Below, piece after piece: positions 1 to 7,803 of a stretch of 17,011 nt of DNA. Every line of letters begins with the position of its first letter. Positions within the stretch are counted from its first letter, which is position 1. Source of the DNA: an uncultured bacterium (GTDB lineage: Bacteria; Planctomycetota; UBA1135; GCA-002686595). The notes below the pieces were generated by a model, which made no database searches, had not been told where the DNA came from, and saw nothing but the letters and a program-made list of their open reading frames with translations. Made by a program: the position numbers and the translations under genes. The DNA lies in assembly GCA_902826945.1 (NCBI GenBank), contig CADEGS010000079.1:1-17011 (forward strand). The letters run 5' to 3'.

Positions 1-1395
1 GGGCCGCGGCGCCGCCAGCGCCGGGGCGCTGGGCGCCGGCGCGGCGGGCTCCGGCTGGCTTGGCGCGTCCAGGCGCTCGCTCGCGCCGGGCTCCGCGCGC
101 GCGAGCGCGTCGGGGGCGTCCGAGCGCGTGCGCTCCGGAGAGGCGTCGGGCGCCTCCGAGCGCTGGGCCTGCAGCTCGCCGGAGCGCTCGCGCGCCTCTT
201 GCGGGACGCTCTCCTCGCGCGGCGCCAGGCGCACGCGGAAGGCGCGCTCCGGCGCGCCGGGCTGCGCCGGGCCGGGCTCGGGGTAGACGTCGCGCAGGAG
301 CCACAGCATCAAGAGGTGCAGGAGCAGCGAGACGAGGAAGCACTTGTAGATGATCTCGAGCGCCGTCCAGCGCTTCGCGAGCCACGCGAGGAGCGCGGTC
401 AGGAGCAGCGAGACCAGCACCAGGATCTCGCGCCAGGAGATCGGCGGCCCCGGGACGCGGAAGAGCTCGCGCGAGCGCGCGCGCCACAGCTCCGGCGCGC
501 CTTCCTCACCGGCGCGGTCGAACAGGAGCGAGAAGCCGTCGCGCGAGAGCAGCGGGCCGCGCTCGGCGCCGGCGCCGTTGACGCCGCTCAGGGGCTCGGG
601 CGCGAGCCAGCGCCCGTCCTCGAGGAAGCTGCGCCACAGGTCGAAGCCCCCGCGCCCGCCCTGGCGGTCCGAGGCGAACACCAGCGTGCGCAGGTCGGCG
701 GCCAGCGTCGGGTCGCGCTCGTCGAAGGGCGAGTTCAGCGCGTCGAGGGGCTCGACCGCGAAGGCCGACTCGGCGCCCGCGGGCGTCGGAGCGGCGCGGT
801 AGAGCTCGAAGTCGCGCCGCGCGACCCGCGCGCGGTTCGAGCTGAAGAGCAGCGCGCCGCCCGCCAGCGGGCAGGGGTCGGTCTCGTCGGCCTCGCCGTT
901 CACGCCGCGCGGCAGCGGCTCGGGCGGCGCGAACGTCCCGCCGGCGTAGGGCGCGCGCCAGATGTCGAGGTCGCCCGTGCCCGTGCGGTCGGTGGCGAAG
1001 TACAGCGCGTCGGCGGCGAAGGCCGGCGCCAGCTCGTCGCGCGCGCTGTTCAGGCTCCACAGCGGCCGCACGTCCTGGGCGCTGCCGGAGGAGATCTCGG
1101 CCACGTACAGCTCGGCGTTGAGGCCGCGCTCGCCGACGACGAACACGAGCCAGCGGCCGTCGGGCGAGAGCGTGGGGTGCGAGGCGACCTCGTCCTCGAC
1201 GCCGGGCAAGGGCTCCGGCTCGTCCCACACGGCGTAGCGGATGCGCTCGCCGCGCACGGAGGTCCAAACCTGGTTCCCGTCCGTCCAGCCGCCGCCCAGC
1301 TCCAGGCTGGTGCGCATCCACAGCCAGGTCCCGTAGCTGGCCGCGCCGAGCAGGGCCGCCAGCGCGACGAGGTCCTTGCTGCGGCCGCGCGCCAC
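1..1395 (-). CDS. PD40 beta-propeller protein with TonB-like SxxxH helix (partial, runs off left edge)
   Basis: The reading frame is open from a GTG at 1395 to base 1, giving 465 residues with the C-terminus missing. Seen in order: a membrane helix at about 9-27; PD40-type propeller strands at about 72-310 (motifs such as HPTLSPDGRWLVF, DLDIWRAP and FDLWRS); a second helix at about 321-340; a short basic loop (AKRW...YK); a third helix at about 352-367 containing S356-LLL-H360; then a Pro/Glu/Ala-rich tail from 371 to the edge. SxxxH is the spacing of the TonB transmembrane motif (Ser16/His20 in E. coli) that couples TonB to ExbB/ExbD. The basic loop puts helix 3 in TonB topology, entering the periplasm. 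The gene starts 4 bp after exbD, so it is very likely in that operon. I infer a TonB-like energy transducer carrying a periplasmic propeller. The TonB C-terminal domain, if present, lies outside the window. No strong ribosome site decides the GTG; it is preferred because the next in-frame ATG (1317) loses the first helix. Confidence 0.85.
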   Translation of the reverse strand, partial: MARGRSKDLVALAALLGAASYGTWLWMRTSLELGGGWTDGNQVWTSVRGERIRYAVWDEPEPLPGVEDEVASHPTLSPDGRWLVFVVGERGLNAELYVAEISSGSAQDVRPLWSLNSARDELAPAFAADALYFATDRTGTGDLDIWRAPYAGGTFAPPEPLPRGVNGEADETDPCPLAGGALLFSSNRARVARRDFELYRAAPTPAGAESAFAVEPLDALNSPFDERDPTLAADLRTLVFASDRQGGRGGFDLWRSFLEDGRWLAPEPLSGVNGAGAERGPLLSRDGFSLLFDRAGEEGAPELWRARSRELFRVPGPPISWREILVLVSLLLTALLAWLAKRWTALEIIYKCFLVSLLLHLLMLWLLRDVYPEPGPAQPGAPERAFRVRLAPREESVPQEARERSGELQAQRSEAPDASPERTRSDAPDALARAEPGASERLDAPSQPEPAAPAPSAPALAAPRP

Positions 1396-1399
1396 GGCC

Positions 1400-1819
1400 C
1401 TAGCTCTGGCCGTCGCTGGTCGTGCCGACCGCGAGGTTCGAGAGGCCCGCCACGCCGCAGGCGTCCATCACGCGCACGATCATCTCGTGGTGCGCGGCGC
1501 GGTGGCCGCGGATCGTGACCGGCGTCTCCGGATCGCGCTGCGCCGCGCCGCGCAGCAGGTCGAGCAGCGCCTTGTCGTCCAGCTCGCCGTCGCGGAAGAG
1601 CACGCGGCCGTCGGCCAGCACGTTCAGCACGATCTCGTCGGGCACGGGCTCGGTCTCGCCGCCCGACTCGGCGTGCGGCAGCTCGACGTCGATCTGGCGC
1701 TCGGGGTCGAGGAAGGTCGTGGCCAGCATGAAGAAGATCAGCAGCTGGAACACGACGTCGATCATCGGCGTGAGGTCGAGCACGAAGTCCGACCCGTCGC
1801 CGTCGTCGCGGATCCTCAC
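1400..1819 (-). CDS. exbD: ExbD/TolR-family biopolymer transport protein
   Basis: A 139-aa protein of normal ExbD length. The short cytoplasmic N-terminus is followed by one membrane helix at about 15-37, with the family hallmark LTPMIDVVFQLLIFFM. D21 matches the conserved proton-carrying aspartate of ExbD (Asp25 in E. coli). The rest is the small periplasmic domain, including the typical VTIRGHRAAHHEMIVRVMDACGVAG region. In the family, ExbD and ExbB form the inner-membrane motor that uses the proton gradient to energise TonB. The GTG start at 1819 overlaps the exbB stop by 4 bp (GTGA), implying translational coupling; an upstream frame exists but only as the shadow of exbB. The next gene downstream carries a TonB-like helix. 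Confidence 0.95.
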   Translation of the reverse strand: MRIRDDGDGSDFVLDLTPMIDVVFQLLIFFMLATTFLDPERQIDVELPHAESGGETEPVPDEIVLNVLADGRVLFRDGELDDKALLDLLRGAAQRDPETPVTIRGHRAAHHEMIVRVMDACGVAGLSNLAVGTTSDGQS

Positions 1820-2499
1820 GCGCTGCTCCGCACCCCGGCGCCGGAGCGCTCGGCGACCAGGTGCGCCTCCAGGTCCTCGAACACGTCCTCGGCGCGCCGC
1901 ACGAAGCGGTCGATGCGGCTCTTGTACCAGTAGTAGGCGGCCTGCGTGGGGATGGCCACGGTGAGGCCCGCCGCGGTCGTGATCAGCGCGGTGCTGATGC
2001 CCGTCGCGAGCAGCTCGGGCTTGCCCAGGCCCGCCTGCCCCGCGATCGTCGAGAAGGCCTGGATCATGCCCCACACGGTGCCGAGCAGGCCGAGCAGGGG
2101 CGCGATCATGCCGATCACGACCAGCGGACGCAGGTTGGCGGAGAGCCGCTTGACCTCGCGCGCGCCGGCGTCCTCGACCGCCTTCTCGATCTCGATCGTC
2201 GAGTCCGCCCAGCGCACCAGCCCCGCGGCCAGCACGCGCGCGAGCGAGCACGCCTCGCGCCGGCACAGGCGCAGCGCCTCCTCGGGGCCCTTGGCCTCGT
2301 AGGCCTCGACCACCGCGCGCGCGAAGGCGCGGCTGCCGAGCTGCTCGTCGCGCAGGCGGATCGAGCGCTCGACCATGAAGGCCAGGGAGACGACCGAGCA
2401 CAGCCCGATCGGGATCATCAGCGGGCCGCCGCTGACGATCATCTGGAGCAAGGAGCTCGTCTGAGCGGTCGCGGCGGGGGGGTCCTGGAGCATCAGCAC
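1816..2499 (-). CDS. exbB: ExbB/TolQ/MotA-family proton channel protein
   Basis: A 227-aa inner-membrane protein with the three helices of the family: about 26-44, 125-149 (containing LLGLLGTVWGMIQAF) and 168-190 (containing GISTALITTAAGLTVAIP). A cytoplasmic region rich in charged residues lies between helices 1 and 2. It should form the channel pentamer around ExbD. Odd point: the third-helix glutamate of E. coli ExbB (Glu176, in GIAEALL) aligns with threonine 170 here, although the threonines corresponding to Thr148 and Thr181 remain. Start choice: an AGGAG at 2506-2510 lies 6 nt before a GTG at 2499 and 12 nt before an ATG at 2493, so I favour the GTG; the ATG gives 225 aa. Its stop overlaps the exbD start. 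A 205-bp structured gap separates it from the TPR gene upstream. Confidence 0.93.
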   Translation of the reverse strand: MLMLQDPPAATAQTSSLLQMIVSGGPLMIPIGLCSVVSLAFMVERSIRLRDEQLGSRAFARAVVEAYEAKGPEEALRLCRREACSLARVLAAGLVRWADSTIEIEKAVEDAGAREVKRLSANLRPLVVIGMIAPLLGLLGTVWGMIQAFSTIAGQAGLGKPELLATGISTALITTAAGLTVAIPTQAAYYWYKSRIDRFVRRAEDVFEDLEAHLVAERSGAGVRSSA

Positions 2500-2505
2500 G
2501 GGGCG

Positions 2506-2510
2506 CTCCT
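2506..2510 (-). promoter_or_regulatory. Shine-Dalgarno site of exbB
   Basis: AGGAG on the minus strand, 6 nt before GTG 2499 and 12 nt before ATG 2493. It is one of the few clear ribosome sites in the window and favours the GTG start of exbB. Confidence 0.6.
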
Positions 2511-2593
2511 GCCCGCGGCGCGGGGGGGGAGGGGACCGGGGCGGAGGGGGCGACCCTCGCATTCCGCCGTGGGCAGGGTATAGGGATGAAGGA

Positions 2594-2687
2594 GGGGAAC
2601 GGAGACCGACGACGCGACGGACCCCGAGCTCGACCTCGAGCTCGCGTACCCCACGTTCGAGCCGCCGCGAAGCCGTCTCCGTTCCCC
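2594..2687. repeat. 13-bp perfect inverted repeat enclosing a second dyad, in the TPR-exbB gap
   Basis: The 205-bp gap 2500-2704 has no convincing gene. It holds GGGGAACGGAGAC (2594-2606) and its exact reverse complement GTCTCCGTTCCCC (2675-2687). Inside the 68-bp loop is another dyad, CGAGCTCGA/TCGAGCTCG (2625-2633 and 2636-2644). In the minus-strand transcript this could fold into a long stem between the TPR stop, 17 bp away, and exbB. No U-tract follows. A lone AT-rich TATACC on the minus strand (about 2577-2582) could be a -10 box for exbB, but I see no matching -35. It could be a processing or stabilising stem, an attenuator or a terminator-like element. Confidence 0.6.
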
Positions 2688-2704
2688 GATCGTCCTGGAC
2701 GCGC

Positions 2705-5700
2705 TCACTGGGACTCCAACCGTTCCAGGGCGGCCCGCGCGGCCTCGGCCGAGGCCGAGGTCGCGAAGTCCGCGAGCACCTCCCGGTAGCGCTCCCGCGC
2801 CTTGGCGGGGTCGCCGAGCTCTTCCAGGCACTCGCCCGCCGCGAGCAGCGCGGCCGGCACGTGCTCGGGGTGCTCGTAGAGCACCGCCACCTTGAGGAAC
2901 TCCGCGAGCGAGTCCTCCGTGCGGCCGTCGCGGCGCAGCAGGCGACCCGTCTCGAGGCGCGCCTCGGCGGCCAGCGCGCCGCGGTCGAGCGCGACGACGC
3001 GGTCGAAGGCCGCGCGGGCGGCGGGCTTGCGCTGCGCCGCCAGCGCCTTGCCGCGCCACAGCTCGGCCTCCGCCAGGTTGGGGAAGTCCGCGTGGTCCTT
3101 GGCCAGCGCGGCCAGGACCTCCTCGGCCTCGCCCCAGCGCTCGAGGTGCCCGCAGGCGAGCCCCAGGCGGAACAGCGCCTTGGCGATCACCTCGTGGCCG
3201 GGGAACTCGCGCCGCAGGCGCGCCAGCACCTCGTAGGCGTCGGCGTAGCGCTGCTGGCGGTAGCGCGTCTCGCCCAGCAGGAACAACGACTCGCCGAGCA
3301 GCTCGCTCTGCGGCTCGCTCTGGACCAGCGTGGCGAAGGCCTCCGACGCCTGGTCGAGGTCCTCCTCGCGCAGCCAGGCGAAGCCGAGCTTGTAGAGCGC
3401 GTCGTCGCGGAAGGGCCCCGGCGTGCGTGCCGCCAGCCGGTAGAGCTCGACCGCGCGCGCGTCCTCGCCGGCGTCGTAGTGCGTCTCGCCGACGAAGAAG
3501 GCCGCCTCGGCCACGCGCGGCGCGTTCACGCCCTGGCGGTCGGCCACGCGCACCTGCGCCTCGGCGCGGTCGCGGTCGCCCTCCTCGAGCGCAGCGAAGG
3601 CGCCCTCGACGAGCGCATCGACCGCGACCTCGGGCGTCGAGATCTCCTTCAGGAGCGTCTCGTAGGCCTCGCGCGCGCGCCCGGCGCGCCCGGCCGCGCG
3701 CCAGGCCTCGGCCAGCCGGCGCGTCGCGCGGTAGCGCTCGGGATCGTCGGCGCTGGCGTCCACGAAGGCGCGCCAGGCTTCCTCGGCGCCCTCGGGATCG
3801 CCCGCGTCGGCGTGCGCCCAGATCGAGAGCTCGAGCGCGGCCTTGCGCAGCTCGGGATCCGCGTCGGGATTCTCCGCCACCTGCGCGAGCAGCGGCAGGG
3901 CGCGCTGCGACTGTCCGCCCTCGTGGCGGACCCAGGCCAGCCCGTAGCGCGCGCGGTCGGCCAGCGGACCCTCGGGCGAGCGCGCGAGCAGGTCCTGGTA
4001 GGCCTTCTCGGCGCTCGCCGCGTCGCCGCCGCGCGAGAAGCCCTCGGCCAGGTCGAAGAGCGCGCGCGACGCGAGCTCGCTGTCCTGGTGGGCGGACACC
4101 AGGCGCTCGAGCAGCGCCCGGCCCTCGTCGCCCTGCGCCTGGCTCAGCGCGTAGAGCACCTCGGCCTCGTGCGGTCCGCCCGCGTGGCGCTCGAGGTAGG
4201 CGCGCCAGGCCTCCGCGGCGCGCGGCGCTTGCGCGGACTCGTCGCTCGCGCGGCCCAGCATGTAGAGCGCCTCCTCGGCCTGCGGCGCGCCGGGGTGCTC
4301 GCGCGCGACGCGCTCGAACCAGTCGGCGGCCGTGCGCGGGTCGCCGGTGAGGTAGGCGCACCACCCGAGGCGCGAGAGCGCGCGCGCGGCGTGCGCGGCG
4401 TCCTCCGGCTCGGCCAGCGCGGCCGCGAAGGCGTCGCGCGCCGCGGCGTGGTTCCCCTGCAGGAAGGCGGCCTCGGCCAGCACGAACAGGGCCTGCGGAC
4501 GGTAGGAGCTCTGCGGGCTGCGCTCGAGCAGGCGGCGCGCCAGGCGCTCCGCGTTGGCGGCGTCGCCGGCGTTCAGGCCGGCGACGGCGGCCGCGGCCAG
4601 CGCGTAGTCGGAGTCGGCGCCCTCGAAGGCCGCCAGCGCGTCGTCGGTGCGCCCGAGCTTCTGGTACAGCGCGCCGCGCGCGACGCCGATGCGCGTCGCG
4701 AGGTCGCCCTGGGGCTCGCGTCCGACCGCCTGCTCCAGCGTGCGCAGCGCGCCCTCGAGGTCGCCGCCCTGCTCCTGCGCGCGCGAGAGCCAGAACAGGA
4801 CCTCGGGATCCTCGGCGCGCGCCGTGCGCAGCGCCTGCTCCGCGCCGCGCGCGTCGCCGGCGGAGAGCAGCTGCACGCCGCGCTGCAGCCGCGCCTCGTC
4901 GGCGAAGCGGCCGGCGGGGTAGTCGCGCACCAGTCGCTCGAACGCGGCCGCCGCCTCGGCGTGGCGGCCGAGAGCGGCCTCCGCGTAGCCGGTGCCGCGC
5001 AGCGCCGCCTCCCGCGCGCTGCCCGCCTCCGCGACGCGGCCGTAGGCCGCCAGGGCCTCCTCGGCGCGCCCGAGCTCGAGCAGGGCCTCGCCCGAGAGCA
5101 CGCGCACCTCGTCGGCGTCGGCGTCGCTGCCGTGGCGCTGGAGGTAGCGCGTCGCCAGCTCGACGGTGCGCTCGAGGTCGTGCCCCTGCCAGGCGACCCA
5201 CACCAGCGCGCGCCGCGCGGCGTGCGCGTGGTCCGAGTCGGGCGCGCGCGACAGCACCTCGCCGTAGCGGCGCTCGGCGCTGCCCAGGTCGCCGCTGCGC
5301 TGCGCGCACTCGCCGAGCAGGTACAGCGCCGCGGGGTGCAGGTAGTCCTGCGGCTCGGTCAGCACCGCCTCGAGCCGCTCGTGCGCTTCGTCCAGACGGT
5401 CGGCGGCCAGCGCGCACTGCGCGCTGCGGAACAGGCACTCCGCGCGGTACTCGAAGTCCTCGCGCGAGCACAGCTCGCCGTAGTAGGGCGAGGCCTCGTC
5501 GAGGCGGCCGAGGGCGAACAGCGCGCTCGCCAGGCGGTAGCGCGCGAGATCCGCCTTCGGATGGCGCGGATACTCCTCGAGGAAGCCGCGCGCCTCGTCG
5601 ACGGCCAGCTCGTTCAGGCCTTTCTCGACGAGCCCCGCGAGGAAGCGGTAGCGATCGTCGGCGTCGTCCGCGCGCAGCGGAACCGCGAGGACGAGGGCGG

Positions 5701-5734
5701 CGCACAGCGCCGCCACCTTCGAGGTGGGAGCCAT
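2705..5734 (-). CDS. Secreted large TPR-repeat protein
   Basis: A 1009-aa protein starting at ATG 5734 with a clear signal peptide: MAPTSK, then the hydrophobic run VAALCAALVLAVPL, probably cleaved after LRA near residue 22. The mature part is almost entirely tandem tetratricopeptide-like helix pairs of about 34-36 residues, recognisable by recurring patterns such as ALYLLGE, AxxxFxxLV and ALxxLG with small residues at fixed positions. No enzymatic motif is visible. It is predicted to be a periplasmic protein-protein interaction scaffold. Large exported TPR proteins often lie next to ExbB/ExbD genes in Planctomycetota, and exbB, exbD and the TonB-like gene follow on the same strand, so an accessory role in that motor complex is inferred. 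There is no Shine-Dalgarno site; the start is chosen from the signal peptide. A hairpin 52-84 bp upstream separates it from the previous gene. Confidence 0.9.
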   Translation of the reverse strand: MAPTSKVAALCAALVLAVPLRADDADDRYRFLAGLVEKGLNELAVDEARGFLEEYPRHPKADLARYRLASALFALGRLDEASPYYGELCSREDFEYRAECLFRSAQCALAADRLDEAHERLEAVLTEPQDYLHPAALYLLGECAQRSGDLGSAERRYGEVLSRAPDSDHAHAARRALVWVAWQGHDLERTVELATRYLQRHGSDADADEVRVLSGEALLELGRAEEALAAYGRVAEAGSAREAALRGTGYAEAALGRHAEAAAAFERLVRDYPAGRFADEARLQRGVQLLSAGDARGAEQALRTARAEDPEVLFWLSRAQEQGGDLEGALRTLEQAVGREPQGDLATRIGVARGALYQKLGRTDDALAAFEGADSDYALAAAAVAGLNAGDAANAERLARRLLERSPQSSYRPQALFVLAEAAFLQGNHAAARDAFAAALAEPEDAAHAARALSRLGWCAYLTGDPRTAADWFERVAREHPGAPQAEEALYMLGRASDESAQAPRAAEAWRAYLERHAGGPHEAEVLYALSQAQGDEGRALLERLVSAHQDSELASRALFDLAEGFSRGGDAASAEKAYQDLLARSPEGPLADRARYGLAWVRHEGGQSQRALPLLAQVAENPDADPELRKAALELSIWAHADAGDPEGAEEAWRAFVDASADDPERYRATRRLAEAWRAAGRAGRAREAYETLLKEISTPEVAVDALVEGAFAALEEGDRDRAEAQVRVADRQGVNAPRVAEAAFFVGETHYDAGEDARAVELYRLAARTPGPFRDDALYKLGFAWLREEDLDQASEAFATLVQSEPQSELLGESLFLLGETRYRQQRYADAYEVLARLRREFPGHEVIAKALFRLGLACGHLERWGEAEEVLAALAKDHADFPNLAEAELWRGKALAAQRKPAARAAFDRVVALDRGALAAEARLETGRLLRRDGRTEDSLAEFLKVAVLYEHPEHVPAALLAAGECLEELGDPAKARERYREVLADFATSASAEAARAALERLESQ

Positions 5735-5785
5735 GGTGGTTCGTGGGGCGCGAGCCGAGCCCCGTGGGGTACTTGGGGTTGGGGT

Positions 5786-5818
5786 GACCCGGAGGGAAGG
5801 GGGACGACCCTCCGGGTC
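5786..5818 (-). terminator. Strong hairpin, possible terminator of the blaI unit
   Basis: GACCCGGAGGG (5786-5796) and its exact reverse complement (5808-5818) form an 11-bp stem with an 11-nt loop, 13 bp past the stop of the Cys-rich gene. It sits in the 97-bp gap before the TPR gene. The minus-strand sequence after it is C- and A-rich, not T-rich, so it is not a classical Rho-independent terminator. It may be a U-tract-less terminator or a 3'-end stabiliser, or belong to the TPR mRNA leader. Confidence 0.5.
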
Positions 5819-5831
5819 CTCGACGAACCCT

Positions 5832-7781
5832 CTAGCGTACGCCCTCGGTGAGGGAACGCACCTCTTCCCGCAGATCCCGTACGCTGCGGCGCAGGTCGAC
5901 CACCTCCTCGCGCATGCTGCGCAGGAGGTCGGCAAGTTCTTCCACCTCGCGATCCGCCACCGGGGCCCGCGCCGGCTCGGCCGCCGCAGGCGGGGCGGGG
6001 ACGGCGACGCGCGGGACCGCGGGCGCCGCGGCGGCGATGCGCGGGACGGCCGCGACGCTCGGGACGGCGACGACGCGCGGGGCGGTGACGAGGCGCGGCG
6101 CGCGCGGAGCGGACGGGATCGTGGTCGCGGCGACCGGGGGAGCGGGCGTGCGCGGCAGCGTCACGACGCGCGGCGCGCCGGTCGAGGGCGCGGACAGGAG
6201 CGCCGGCCTGCCGTCGCCGTCGTGCAGCACACCCATCCCGCCGCGCAAGAGCGGCGCGTCGGGCGCGAGCACCTCGCATGTGCCGTCGCTCTCGACGCGC
6301 ACGGCGTGACCGCCCTCCGGGACGACCACGGTGAAGCGGCCCTTCTCGCCAGGCGCCGCCGGCGCGAGGTGCAGCTCCTGCCCCTCGCCGCGCAGCACGT
6401 AGCGTCCCGGCGCGAGCCCTCCGAGCCGGACGACGTGCGGCGTCCCGTGCGCGCCGTGCCCGAAGGCCGCGATCCCTCGCGAGCTGCCATCGACGGCGCA
6501 GCAGGACTCCTCGCCGTCCTGCGCCGCCGCGGGGGCGTTGCAGCAGCCCGAGCCTGCTCGCGTCGCGCGCGGTGCGAGCGCGGCGAGCCGCGCCAGGCGC
6601 TCGGCCTGTGCGCCGGCGCTCGCGCCGTAATGCGCGGCGAGCGCGGCGGTGTCCTGACCGGCGCTGCGCGCCAGGCCGGCGCGCTCGAGCGCTCGCTCGA
6701 GCAGCTGCCCGACGCCGCCGCGGTCGTAGCCCTCGCCGTCGTCCTCGTCCTCGTACGCTTCCGGCGCCTCCTCGGCCTCCTCGTCGCAGCAGCTGTCGCA
6801 GCCGTCCTCGCAGCCCTGACACGCGGACCTGCACGAGGGACGGCAGTCGTCGTCGGCCGGCAGCGCGCCCCAGTCGATGCCGTCGAGATCGAGGTCGAAC
6901 TCGTGGTCGAAGTCGAAGTCGAAGTCGGGGTGGAATCCCTGCGCGAAGAGCGGCCATCCCTCGGCCTGCTCGCGGGCCGCCTCGGCGGCGCGCTCGATCT
7001 CCTCGCGCATGCGCTCGCACTCGCGCTCGAGGCGCTCGCAGGCCTCGGCGATCTGCTGCCGGACGCGCTCGGACGCCTCGTCCGTGCTCCAGGCCACGGC
7101 CTCCTCGCGGTCCCAGGCCCGCTCCTCCTCGTCGCCCGCGCGCTGCAGCGCCTGCTCGTGCTCGGCCAGGGCGCGCTCGGCGTGCGCGAGCTCCTCGGCC
7201 AGTCGCGCCTCCTGGTCGGCGAACGAGCGCTCGAGCTCGCCCTGCGCGCGCGCTAGCTCCTCGTCGAGCCCGGCCAGCGCGCTCTCGAGCGCGTCGGGGT
7301 CGTCGGCCAGGCGTCGCTCGAGGCGCGCCGCCTCGCGCTCGTGTCGCCGCTGGGCGCGCTCCAGCGCGCGCTCGTGACGCTCCGCCTCGCGCTCGCGTTG
7401 CTCCTCGAGGCGCTCCTGGGCGGACTCGGCCGCGCGCTCGCGCGCCTCGTGCTCGGCCTCGCGCGCGGCGCGGCCCTCGTCCCGCCGGCGCTCGACCTGC
7501 GCCAGCAGGCCCTCGCGGGCGCGCTCGAGCGCCTCGGCCTGCGCCTCGGCTGCGCGCTCGAGGCCGGCCTTGCGGGCCGCGGCGCCCTTCTCGACCGACT
7601 GCAGGCGCGCCTCGTAGGACTCCTCGAGGCAGGCCATGCAGGGCTGGTCGGGCTTGGTCTGGCAGGTGTGCTCGCACGCGGCGAGCGCGGTGGACGGCGC
7701 GGAGCTCGCGCCCAGGGAGAGCGGCGCCAGGATCGCGGCCAGGGCCAGGGCAGAGCCCTGGACGAAGCGGATCGGACTCAT
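5832..7781 (-). CDS. Secreted coiled-coil, cysteine-rich protein of unknown function
   Basis: A 649-aa protein I do not recognise. Seen in order: a signal sequence (hydrophobic 9-23) ending at LAAC36, a possible lipobox although the hydrophobic run ends rather early; a Cys cluster C36/C40/C48/C51; a very long Arg/Glu/Ala-rich coiled coil at about 52-275; an alternating Asp/Phe-Leu stretch at 286-301; a dense cluster C313, C317, C321, C324, C328, C331, C332; an acidic run at 334-350; CC pairs at 413-414 and 427-428; a compact beta-like region at about 437-520; a Pro/Ala/Val-rich linker at 535-605; and a C-terminal zipper at 613-648. The start ATG 7781 has AGGA 8 nt upstream (7790-7793). It lies 22 bp after the M56 gene, so it is probably the output gene of the BlaI/BlaR1 unit. 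Metal binding or disulfide cross-linking is inferred from the Cys pattern only. Confidence 0.88.
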   Translation of the reverse strand: MSPIRFVQGSALALAAILAPLSLGASSAPSTALAACEHTCQTKPDQPCMACLEESYEARLQSVEKGAAARKAGLERAAEAQAEALERAREGLLAQVERRRDEGRAAREAEHEARERAAESAQERLEEQREREAERHERALERAQRRHEREAARLERRLADDPDALESALAGLDEELARAQGELERSFADQEARLAEELAHAERALAEHEQALQRAGDEEERAWDREEAVAWSTDEASERVRQQIAEACERLERECERMREEIERAAEAAREQAEGWPLFAQGFHPDFDFDFDHEFDLDLDGIDWGALPADDDCRPSCRSACQGCEDGCDSCCDEEAEEAPEAYEDEDDGEGYDRGGVGQLLERALERAGLARSAGQDTAALAAHYGASAGAQAERLARLAALAPRATRAGSGCCNAPAAAQDGEESCCAVDGSSRGIAAFGHGAHGTPHVVRLGGLAPGRYVLRGEGQELHLAPAAPGEKGRFTVVVPEGGHAVRVESDGTCEVLAPDAPLLRGGMGVLHDGDGRPALLSAPSTGAPRVVTLPRTPAPPVAATTIPSAPRAPRLVTAPRVVAVPSVAAVPRIAAAAPAVPRVAVPAPPAAAEPARAPVADREVEELADLLRSMREEVVDLRRSVRDLREEVRSLTEGVR

Positions 7782-7789
7782 GGGTTCGT

Positions 7790-7793
7790 TCCT
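7790..7793 (-). promoter_or_regulatory. Shine-Dalgarno site of the Cys-rich gene
   Basis: AGGA on the minus strand, 8 nt before ATG 7781, in the 22-bp gap after the M56 gene. It supports the chosen start and co-translation from the blaI transcript. Confidence 0.5.
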
Positions 7794-7803
7794 GTCGAGT
7801 GGG

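Noticed and set aside
506..1321. 271-codon minus-strand frame
   Set aside because: Wrong frame of the PD40-TonB-like gene; the frame starting at GTG 1395 has PD40 strands and membrane helices.
2586..2789. Small plus-strand frame (67 codons) in the TPR-exbB gap
   Set aside because: It runs into the end of the TPR gene antisense, is Arg-rich without features, and overlaps the inverted repeat that better explains the gap.
2861..5851. 996-codon open frame on the plus strand
   Set aside because: Antisense to the TPR gene, with repetitive Arg/Leu/Ala/Gly composition and no recognisable domain. The minus-strand TPR frame has a signal peptide and repeats.
7674..7676. C36 as a lipoprotein lipidation site in the Cys-rich protein
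   Set aside because: Not adopted as the call: LAAC fits a lipobox, but the hydrophobic core ends about 12 residues earlier and the next cysteines look like part of a Cys cluster, so cleavage by signal peptidase I is equally possible.
5614..7677. 687-codon minus-strand frame overlapping the Cys-rich gene
   Set aside because: Arg/Ala/Gly-rich off-frame reading. The frame from ATG 7781 has a signal sequence, a ribosome site and heptad coils.
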